Shown here piece by piece: positions 23,344 through 33,800 of a stretch of DNA of 64,000 nt. The first letter of the stretch is position 1. Each line of letters opens with the position of its first letter. A model generated the notes under the pieces. That model saw nothing but the letters and a program-made list of their open reading frames with translations. It was not told the origin of the DNA and ran no database searches. A program made the position numbers and the translations under genes. Origin of the DNA: Macrostomum hystrix (Eukaryota; Platyhelminthes; Macrostomidae); contig CATNEN010000029.1 of assembly GCA_950097015.1 (NCBI GenBank), positions 2,424,001-2,488,000 on the forward strand, in the 5' to 3' direction.

Positions 23344-26300
23344 ATGGAGATGAGCGGTGGCAGTAGCAAGCAGCAGCCATCTGAGTGTGTCATGCAGCAG
23401 GCGCAGAGGTCAGCGATGCGCTGCAGCGCCGAGGACCTCGGCCTGATCCGGGCCGCCAAGCTGGCTACCTGGCTGCGGACGGAGGGCATCGACAAGCGGG
23501 ATCCCCGCGTCAAGGCCAACCTGCAGCAGCTGCTGGCCGCCATGTCCGACGCCGAAGATGAGGCTCAATCGGACGGCGCCTCAGCAATGCCGGTATTCAG
23601 CAAGGCGACGGTCGAGCGGATCTTCTCGGCAACTGGCAGTGTGTTCCTGTTGAAGGTGCTGCGAAATGAGCTCATTGTACGCGACTTTGCCGGATTCGCC
23701 AAGACCATTGAGCGGCTGTTTGAGTAAGAAACAGAACTTTAGGAAAACTTCTTTTGGAACGAAGAGACACTTTCTGAATAAAGACACAAGCTAAGAGACA
23801 CGTTCGGGACTAAGAGACACATTCTGGACTAAAAGACACATTCGGGACTAAAAGAAAGACACATTCGGGACTAAGAGACACGTTCGGGACTAAGAGACAC
23901 GTTCGGGACTAAGAGACACTTTCGGGAGAGAGACACATTCGGGACTAAGAGACACATTCGGGACAGAGACACATTCCAGGAAGGCAGGCAGCAATTCCTA
24001 TACGACTATGCCACAGCTGAACCTATATCGCCCCTACTCAGGCAAGCCAGACAAGATTGCTCACTCGGTGAAGTAAGTCGCCTGACTCCGGAGCTGGCCG
24101 AAGCTGATCCAGAGCTGTGGGGCGTGTCCCTGTGCACAGTGGACGGTCAGAGACTGTCTATGGGCGACTCTCGGGTTGCCTTCTGCCTGCAGGACTGCAG
24201 CCAGCCAATCACCTACGCCATGGCTCTAACCGAGAAGGGCCCAGATGTTGTGCACCAGTATGTGGGCTATGAGCCAGTGGGTGAGTAGACTGGTTAAATA
24301 TGACCCAATGTCAAATGACCAACTGACCACATATGACCCAATGTTCAATGACCAACTGACCACAAATGACCCAATGTTCAATGACCAACTGACCACATAT
24401 GACCCAATGTTCAATGACCAACTGACCACATAAAACCCAATGTTTGAATGACCAACTGACCACATAAAACCCAATGTTTGAATGACCAACTGACCACAAA
24501 TGACCCAATGTTTGAATGTCTCACTGACCAAACTGACAACTGTAGGCGAGCATCACGAAGGCCTGGAGATCGGGCCAGACGGCAAGCCGTTCAACCCACT
24601 GACCGGGTCCGGGGCTCTCCTGACGGCTGCTCTGATTGGCTCTCCGGAGGATCCGCTGTCAGCCAGGTTCTCAGCGATGCGCCGAGTCTACAGCAGGCTG
24701 ATGGCAGGCGGCTCAGTGTCGGTTCACACCGGCGCCTACCTGTCACAGCGGGAGGCCAATTATCACAACTGGGCGGTTGCCTACCGCCTGCTGGAGCTTG
24801 GTGCCTTCCCACCAGGTGCACACGTGGCTGACGCCATGGATTTGCACCTGCAGTTGGCCGCCTTCTCAATCGACTGTCAGGTGCGACTCTATACTACTTT
24901 TTACTATCATTAGTAGTATAATTGGAGTGTTAAAATATAATTAAACGAATAACTGAAACCTCACAATAAATTTGCTTAACTTTTTTTCTCTCTTTAAAAA
25001 AGACTGTCCCCCACACCAAAAATTCCATCCTAAAATTATATTCCATCTCTCCACCTTTAGCCAATTCCCAACAAGATCCCAGTCCCAACAAGATCCCATT
25101 CCGAACAAGATCCCATTCCCAACAAGATCCCATTCCCAACAAGATCCCATTCCCAACAAGATCCCATTCCCAACAAGATCCCATTCCCAACAAGATCCCA
25201 TTCCCAACAAGATCCCATTCCCAACAAGATCCCATTCCCAACAAGATCCCATTCCCAACAAGATCCCATTCCCAACAAGATCCCATTCCCAACAAGATCC
25301 CATTCCCAACAAGATCCCATTCCCAACAAGATCCCCATTCCCAACAAGATCCCATTCACAACAAGATCCCATTCACAAAGATCCCATTCCACTTCCTCTT
25401 CGCTAAAGGCTGGCGCTCTAATAGCCGCGGCTCTGGCCAACGGGGGAGTCTGCCCGCTGACCGAGGACCGGGTGCTCAGCTCCGCGGCCACCCGCAGTAC
25501 CCTGTCCGTCATGCACAGCTGCGGTCTGGGCCGCCACTCCGGCCGGTTCGCCTTCAAGTGCGGCCTCCCGGCCACCGCTGGTGTCAGCGGCTGCCTCCTG
25601 GCTGTCCTGCCCAATGTCATGGGCCTCTGCTTGTACTCGCCCAGGCTGCTGCAGGGTCGCGTCTCGGCCAGGGCGCTGCGCTTCTGCGAACTGCTGGTGC
25701 AATTGTACAGCTTTCATCTGTACGACTCTCTGCTGCACAACAGAAAGCTTGACCCCACCGGTAGGCTGGCGGACGGCGGTCGGGCCTGGGTGGGCGCCGT
25801 TTCCACCATGCTGTACGCCGCCAAGGCTGGCGACATCCCCTGCCTCAGGCGCTTCTACCTGACGGTGAGGAACGTTGATCTGCGTGGATGGCGCAGTGGC
25901 TTTGCGATTCTGGTGGGAGATCAGATAGGAATCAGGTGGGGAATCAGGTGGGGAATCAGGTGTGGAATCAGGTGGGGAATCAGGTGTGGAATCAGGAGGA
26001 GAATCAGGTGGGGAATCAGGTGGGGAATCAGGTGTGGAATCAGGTGTGGAATCAGGTGGGGAATCAGGTGTGGAATCAGGAGGGGAATCAGGTGGGGAAT
26101 CAGGTGTGGAATCAGGTGTGGAATCAGGTGTGGAATCAGGAGTGGAATCAGGAGGGGAATCAGGTGGGGAATCAGGTGTGGAATCAGGTGGGGAATCAGG
26201 TGTGGAATCAGGTGTGGAATCAGGTGGGGAATCAGGTGTGGAATCAGGTGGGGAATCAGGTGGGGAATCAGGTGTGGAATCAGGAGGAGAATCAGGTGGG

Positions 26301-27414
26301 GAATCAGGTGGGGAATCAGGTGTGGAATCAGGTGTGGAATCAGGAGTGGAATCAGGAGGGGAATCAGGTGGGGAATCAGGTGTGGAATCAGGAGGGGAAT
26401 CAGGTGTGGAATCAGGTGTGGAATCAGGTGTGGAATCAGGTGTGGAATCAGGTGCAGAATCAGGAGGGGAATCAGGTGTGGAATCAGGTGTGGAATCAGG
26501 TGTGGAATCAGGTCGGTAATCAGGTGCGAAATCAGGTGGGGAATCAGGTGGGGAATCAGGTGGGGAATCAGGTGGGGAATCAGGCGGGTAATTAGGTGGG
26601 GAATCAGGCGGGTAATTAGGTGGGGAATCCGGTGATTAATCAGGTGGGTAAAGAATTGATGCAACTTTTTGTTTATTTTTGCAGCAAAACCCTTTGTTTT
26701 AGGCAACTGTTATCGACAAGCCAGACAAATTTTATCAAATAATTTGCAAAAATCAAATACTGGCAGACTGACGGTCTCCTAAATCTTTTTAATTAAATGC
26801 AGGGCCATGATATGAACTCCTGCGACTATGACAGTCGAACACCTCTCCACGTGGCGGCCTCTGAAGGCCATCTGGCCGCTGTGCAGTTCCTCTGCGGGGT
26901 CTGTCTGGCTGATCGTCGGCCGCGCGATCGCTGGGGCTTCACGGCGCGCGACTGCGCCAGGCTGCTTGGCCACGTCGAGGTCGAGCGCTACCTTGCCGAG
27001 CTGGACGACGAAGCGGAGCCCGCGGAGCTAAGGACGGCGAAGAGGACTGAATTGCAAGACAATCGGCTGGTCGGAAGGCTTTCGAATGACATCAAAGTCG
27101 ACCTCAGCAATGGTCGCCGCAGCGAGGATGGCGGCTGCGAGATCAAAGGAAACAGAGGCGCGAATTTCAAGGAAATTCAAGGGATCTTTGTTGACTCCTT
27201 CAAAGACAGTGTTGGCAGCTGGTTGAACGAAGACTCACTAGACGAACTCGTTGACAATGGCAATGACGGTGTCACTCTTGGCGTTGAGCAGCGCGGCTGT
27301 CAAGTGTGCCCTAAGGACTCCGCTAGCGACAGCGGTGCTACCTGTCAGAGGGGCAGCGATAGCGTCCGCTTCTTCTCTGGAAGCGACCGCGACCCCGATG
27401 ACGATCTGAGATGA
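23344..27414 (+). CDS. gls-like: Glutaminase-family protein with ankyrin repeats, active site lost (predicted pseudoenzyme)
   Basis: Homologue of animal GLS/GLS2, which hydrolyse glutamine to glutamate in mitochondria. Exons 23344-23723, 23988-24280, 24546-24880, 25409-25864, 26803-27414; all GT-AG, phases fit, 691 aa. Domains: helical EF-hand-like N-terminal region (about 25-126), glutaminase domain (about 150-450: DPELWGVSLCTVDGQR, ALANGGVCPLT, MHSCG, PNVMGL), ankyrin repeats (about 489-570: DYDSRTPLHVAASEGH, DRW), and an acidic unmatched tail of about 120 aa. Catalytic positions are changed relative to human GLS (numbering from memory): Ser286 to Asp196, Lys289 to Gln199, Tyr249 to Leu159, Asn335 to Gly245, Glu381 to Gln292, Tyr414 to His325, Tyr466 to Gly377; Asn388 and Val484 are kept. 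No mitochondrial presequence is visible; an upstream exon may be missing. The frame is intact, so it is probably functional but not a glutaminase. Confidence 0.93.
23770..23975. repeat. About 20-bp repeat (CTAAGAGACACGTTCGGGA)
   Basis: About nine to ten copies filling most of intron 23724-23987 of the glutaminase-family gene. Confidence 0.92.
24300..24530. repeat. About 33-bp repeat (ATGACCAACTGACCACA core)
   Basis: About seven copies with TATGACCCAATGTTCA or AAAACCCAATGTTTGA, filling the intron 24281-24545. Confidence 0.93.
25065..25395. repeat. 17-bp repeat (TTCCCAACAAGATCCCA)
   Basis: About 19 nearly perfect copies in the intron 24881-25408, ending about 14 nt before the acceptor. Open frames on both strands are by-products. 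Confidence 0.95.
25920..26645. repeat. 12-bp repeat (GTGGGGAATCAG / GTGTGGAATCAG)
   Basis: About 60 copies in the intron 25865-26802. A 12-bp unit keeps several frames open on both strands. Each unit contains CAG|GTG(G/T)GG, a weak donor preceded by CAG. Confidence 0.95.
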
Positions 27415-30400
27415 ACTATGAGCAGCTATTGAGTATAGCTAGCTCATCCGCTTGCAACCCTCATGCCTACCTAGCTTTTTATTCCAACCTTTTACGACGT
27501 TTAGGTAATTTAATAATTCATTAACTGTAAGCTTGCATTATAGCCCGCTGGATAGACAACAAGAAAGCTAATTAATGTAACAAAGCCACAGTCGTTTGTT
27601 TTACTTTTTCTATGATATTTTTATACAGACATTGTTGCTAATTCATATAGCAGGAGAAGCGAAAAAATGTCTGACAAATTAAAATAACTATATTCGTATA
27701 AAACCTCAAAAAAATTTGTTCAACACTCACAGTCGCACACACACAAGAGGGAGGGAAAGGACGAGATAAGTTGAACCAACAAGAGAGCAGCTCCATGACA
27801 CAGTTGCTACTTATTCACTGTGTCAGGCGAGCGACTCTCCTAGCTGTTCGACTAAAGTTGCAGCTGGTTGCAGGACTTTACCTCTCTTCCAGGGAGCCCG
27901 TTGCTGCAGAGAGCATGTGCGGTTTTGGAACCGGTTCTGGCGAAATTGTCGTCTATTTATACACAGATTTGTGTCGCCCCGCTCAAACACTCGCGCACAC
28001 ACACACACAATCCGCTGTGTGCATTCATTTCCGTTTGGTTCCAGCCGACTAAGCAACCAAAGGCGGGTCACAGCATCGGTTCTCAGGCTAGCGTATAGCA
28101 CCCTTCTTGCGACATTTTTTCTTAATTTCTTGTGTTCTCTATCCTCCACAACCTCCGCGCGTCTCTCAGCCTTGAAAGTCGAGTTCTTGTTAGAAACGGC
28201 TCGAATATCCCGAAGCCTAGCCTGCTGCCTGTGCTTGTATGATATTACAGAGGCACTATCGTAGCGAACAGAATATTTTTTATATATTAAGTCTGCGCAG
28301 ATGCGTATCAATGCGTAAGTTTGAGCAACAAGCCACTTTGTGAGATGGTACTTCATGAAAGCATATAGTTGTACTTGGATTGTACATAGAATAACAGCTC
28401 TTTCTCTCTCTCTGCGTTGGTTGTGACCGGACTTAATTAGATTTCAGCCTGCGGATCTGGAAGGTAAAATAATAATCTATGCTAATTTTACGGCACACTG
28501 AACTGCCACTAAACACCTGTTGAAACTGGATACGCTCCACTAATGCGGCTCTCCTCTCTCTACCTCTTTCCCGGCAAAGGTGTGCTGAAGCCGCATTTGA
28601 GAGTCCGCATTTACTTCATGCAAATTAAATCAGGCAAAGATTGACTTTTAGTGGCATTGGAATTTTTAGCAGCGGTTCTTGAATCATTGTAAATTCTTCT
28701 CACCTTCTGTCATTTCTTCTTTTGCTCTAATTCTAACGAATTTTTCGAACTCAAGTGAAGAACATTCTATCTTATGCTGCAAAGCTTTTTTTAATATTTT
28801 AACCAGAATATTATACTTTAAATTTTCATCAATATTTTTACTTTACATTGTGCCTTTAGAGGCTAAATACGAGCGTAGCTACAATATGCATAATCGATTT
28901 CCATGGTATTGTATTCAAAAGCAGTCGTAATCTTCTACTATTAGTAGAACTTTATGCAGTTCGATGGAGAAACGAGCGCGTATTTTCGCTTTTTGCAGTT
29001 AATTTGGATTTGTACAGTGTTAAGCGCGTTACCAAAAAGTAACGGCGATGACGGTAACGATCGTTACTGATCATTTGGAAACGGAAAAATTTGATAACAA
29101 AAAATACCGGTCAAAACGAAAGATTTTTTCGAAAGAGTAAGAGTAACGTTACGAAAGAGTAACGGTCGTTACTTTTAATCGCTACTTTCAGTTTTCTTGC
29201 ACTTTTACCAAAAATCTGCTATTTTTTACGTAAGCACGCTCGTATGTGATAAATAGGTGTAGCATTTTGTATTTCGGTCATCATTCATATCATATGCTTT
29301 AATCTTCAGCATCGTCCACTTTTAAGACTCCGCCAGCATTATCACTCTCACTGATCTTGACCATTTCGGCTTGGGTTTACGAGCCCGTAGTAGCCATGAT
29401 ATCACATGAAGATTTTAGATAAGATTGATAATATTGATGATTGATTACAATATAAAATTGTCGTCAGAGTAAAGTAACAGACTATAGTCTGTCTAAATAG
29501 CCAGGACTCGGGGTAGTACATCATGTACGGTCTCGACCACCGCCTGGAACAGCGCAGCCCTCTAAGGATCAGTTAGGACTGCAGGACCGCTCACACAGAA
29601 CGAAAGGCAGCCCAAGCGAACCTGGTGCACCAGACCACCGTGGTAGAGGAACTCCTGACAGCGCCTCCGCAGAATATTACATGATATTATTTTATTAAAA
29701 AGTCGAATTAAAGGTTGTTTGTGACATAGACTATGTTCTCTCACAAGTCCGCATACTTTAAGCAATCTCTAAAGATTCGTTTCTGTAGGCGTATTTTTGC
29801 CAAAGTCAATGCAAAATGAATGGTCACTTTTTTCTGCACGAGTTAACAACTCAAAAAAAGGAATTTCGCGTCAAGCAAAGTATGTAAGCGGCCCTCTATA
29901 GCTACACAGCCATGGCCTGCACTTCAATAATCCTAACTCGTGTCCTTATCAGTTCATGTAAAACTACTCAGAGACATGCCTCATTGTATAGTGACGAGTG
30001 CGCTAAGGTTTTCTCTTCAGTGTGGGACTGTTTGATTAAGTAGATACCGCAGACTTGAAACCCTAAGCAATAGTGCTTGTGTAGTACATCTGTACAATCT
30101 TCTATCTTGTTGTAATAAGATTGTTGCCATTTTTCTTCTTAAATTTTGAAATCTAGATACAGAGAGAGAAATATAGTTGTCCAATTTTGGACGCGCCAAT
30201 CGCACGCGCTGTAAGGCAACTGAGCCTACTCACTCTTCCAGTAGTGTCTGTCTGGCCTCAGCCACTCCGATGCGGTTTACCATTGTTCTCATCTCTCATC
30301 GCTTATCTCATTGTTCTCAAAGACATCTTCAGGGTGACCCAGGCTGCAGGACTGCGGGTCAAACCGGGTCTGTCCCCATTCACTGTACCCTGCTGTAGAT

Positions 30401-30462
30401 GCATAGGTGAGTACCTGTATGCTCAAAGAGAGTTTTGGTAGAGAAGGCAGAGAGACCAGGTC

Positions 30463-30495
<33 letters not shown>

Positions 30496-30861
30496 ATTCG
30501 ACACACCTAGTGCCATTGTACGCGTGCACTGGGGCTACTCAGTGCAGGGCAGAGGTTGGGCGGGGGGTGTAGATCGTATTCTACCAGCGCGGTACCGAAC
30601 GATACGAATACGCGTAACTATATAGTTTTTTTTAAGCCAAAAGAAGAGCAAGAAATAACAAGTTGGTATTCGACCGACCTGTCAAACCAGGCTCAGAAAA
30701 AAGCATAAGAGTTGTAAACTCGGCGACGTGTGGGCCCGAATCAACAGGTTAATCATTTGGTGACTAGAGCCAGAGACAAAACATAGACAATAAGAAAAAA
30801 TTGGTTTGACAATTCCTAGAGTGGAAAGCAACTGCTTTTGAAGCTAGGTGAAGAGCTCGTC
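27415..30861. other. Intergenic region after the glutaminase-family gene
   Basis: Mostly unique sequence. It contains a short CA run near 28000, an hAT-like end at 29015, and a GA run (30464-30491). A possible 5' UTR exon ends at 30406 with a strong donor (CATAG|GTGAGTAC) and could splice to the next gene (AG at about 30846). 29490-29720 may be decayed transposon sequence, but I cannot name it. No protein-coding exon is supported here. Confidence 0.45.
29015..29190. mobile_element. hAT-like transposon end (CAGTGTTAAGCGCGTTAC type)
   Basis: Starts CAGTGTTAAGCGCGTTACC and then repeats AGTAACG/CGTTACT words in both orientations, the pattern seen at ends of many animal hAT elements (CAGTGTT followed by GTAACGCGTTAC subterminal repeats). 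The opposite terminus and an 8-bp duplication were not found. Confidence 0.55.
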
Positions 30862-33800
30862 ATGTCCTCGAAGAGATTGTCAAAGCGGCGAGACAGTCGG
30901 CAAATTTACCTGTCCGTGAGAGAGAAGGACTTTAGGTTTCATTCCGACAATGACTTGGTGAGAACTTTAATTCTCTTCATTGCCTTCCATTCTAACAATT
31001 TCAGTGTCTTTCAATTTGACATAATTTTTTCTTACTATAGCCTATATTCTACATCAGGGGTCGGCAAACTTTTTAGCGAGCGGGCCACGGAGAGAACCTA
31101 TAGGACGACAGCGGGCCGTATTAACTGTAGGAATATGAGAAATGGGAGAGATGAGACACAGGATAGATGAGAAATGAGAGAGATGATAAATGGGAGAGAT
31201 GGGACACAGGATAGATGAGAAATGGGAGAGATATGAAATGGGAGAGATGGGACACAGGATAGATGAGAAATGATAGAGATGATAAATGGGAGAGATGGGA
31301 CACAGGATAGATGAGAAATGGGAGAGATGATAAATGGGAGAGATAGGACACAGGATAGATGAGAAATGGGAGAGATATGAAATGGGAGAGATGGGACACA
31401 GGATAGATGAGAAATGAGAGAGATGAGAAATGGGAGAGATGGGACACAGGATAGATGAGAAATGGGAGAGATGATAAATGGGAGAGATGGGACACAGGAT
31501 AGATGAGAAATGGAGAGATGATAATCTCACCCTCATCTCGCCTTAATCTCACCCCATCTCGCCATAATCTCACCCTCATCTCGCCATAATCTCACCCCAT
31601 CTCGACATAATCTCACCCTCATCTCGCCATAATCTCACCCTCATCTCGCCATAATCTCTCCCCCATCTCGACATAATCTCACCCTCATCTCGCCATAATC
31701 TCACCCCATCTCGCCAAAATCTCACCCTCATCTCGCTATAATCTCACCCCCATCTCGACATAATCTCACCCCATCTCGACATAATCTCACCCCATCTCGA
31801 CATAACCTCACCCCATCTCGACATAATCTCAACCTCATCTCGCCATAATCTCACCCCATCTCGACATAATCTCACCCCACCTCGACATTATCTCACCCTC
31901 ATCTCGTCATAATCTCACCCCATCTCGACGTAATCTCACCCTCATCTCGCCATAATCTCACCCCATCTCGCCATAATCTCACCGCATCTCGACATAATCT
32001 CACCCCCATTTCGCCATAATCTCACCCTATCTCGACATAATCTCACCCTATCTCGCCATAATCTCACCCTATGTCGACATAATCTCACCGCATCTCGACA
32101 TAATCTCACCCCCATTTCGGTATAAGATTTTCCCTCATTTCAAAACCGAATCCTCAAATAAACCGAATCCTTTCACTTTAATTTTAAAAAGACTCACTCC
32201 CTTTTTAACCATCGTCTTCCAAAAAAAACGCACCGCAGACAACTTTTGACAAGTGCAAAAACGCAGCTGCAGTAGCGGCAGCCACCGCGGCAGCGTTGTC
32301 GTCGGCCAACTCAGCTGCGACTTCTTCGCCGAAATTTGGTGTCGCTCCCAACATCGAAGATCGAAACGGTTCTGTTGAATTCGGCAGCAGCTGCTCCGTC
32401 CAGACAGCTCCAGTTGACGACTGCGGCAGCGTCCGTGGCGGACGCGAGCGGGCCGAGTCGTTGGAGCTCTCTGTGGGCTGCTCAACGCGATCGAACTCGC
32501 CCCAGAGTGAGTCCAAGCTCATGAGCACACTTGAGCTTGTGAAATGGGAAATTTCGCTCACAAAAAAATTTGCATTTTGGATCAGAAACCCTTGATCATG
32601 TTTCAGCACCCAAGCTGAACTTCCAACACCCAAGCTGAACTTCCAACACCCAAGCTGAACTTCCAACACCCAATTTGAACTCCCAACACCCAATTTGAAC
32701 TTCCAACACCCAATTTGAACTCCCAACACCCAATTTGAACTTCCAACACCCAATTTGAACCACCAACACACAATTTGAACCACCAACACACAATTTGAAC
32801 TTCCAACACCCAATTTGAACCTCCAACACCCAATTTGAACTCCCAACACCCAATTTGAACTTCCAACACCCAATTTGAACTTCCAACACCCAATTTGAAC
32901 CTCCAACACCCAATTTGAACCTCCAACACCCAATTTGAACCACCAACACCCAATTTGAACCACCAACACCCAATTTGAACCACCAACACCCAATTTGAAC
33001 CACCAACACCCAATTTGAACCACCAACACACAATTTGAACTTCCAACACCCAATTTGAACTTCCAACACCAAAGCTGAACCTCCAACACCCAATTTGAAC
33101 TTCTAACACCCAATTTGAACTTCCAACACCAAAGCTGAACTTCCAACACCCAATTTGAACCTCCAACACCCAATTTGAACCTCCAACACCCAATTTGAAC
33201 CTCCAACACCCAATTTGAACTTACAACACCCAATGTTTAGCGATGTTTCGCTAAAATGCTTCAATGCTTCGATGTTTAGCGAATGTGTTGGGTACTCATT
33301 TATGAAAAAAACGATATCAATATGTTAGAGCCTGTAAAAATTGGCGACAAATGCCAGACCAGCACAGAAATTTTGCTGCTTTAGAAAAAAAACAGATCAG
33401 CTAGGCCCTACATAATTGCGCAAAAGCCCTCCTTAATTCTGATACAGCTCAAATTGCGTCTTACCACAGTGCCAGAATATTTTGGTTTAGTTTTTTATTC
33501 CCTCTCCTCTTGCCATCATGTTAACGAAAACAAGCCTTCAGCACGTGTAGTTCTTGATAGTTTGTCACGCATTTCGAGTTGTTGCGTTTTTTATTTTTGA
33601 CACGCGTGTTCTAAGTGGTCTACTTATGCGGGTTCGTCAGTAGAAAAGTGCGCGCATCCGTAACTAAATTAATGCTCGCTTAGTCTCCAGTTCAGGTTCT
33701 AGAATTCTTAGTTTGATGCTAAAAATAGCAACAAAATCTGAATAAATCCAGGTGAGCAGATTTCCTACTTATCCCACTCCCGATCACGAACCCACTGACC

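Noticed and set aside
24930-26706. Several open frames on both strands rich in Gly/Trp, Ile/Pro or Asn/Gln
   Set aside because: They cross the 17-bp and 12-bp intronic arrays of the glutaminase-family gene.
30177-30441. Hydrophobic open frame ending near a strong donor
   Set aside because: No homology recognised and no in-frame partner exon; kept only as a possible 5' UTR exon boundary.
32205-33233. 342-codon minus-strand frame
   Set aside because: 20-bp repeat plus the antisense of a plausible plus-strand exon (32239-32506).
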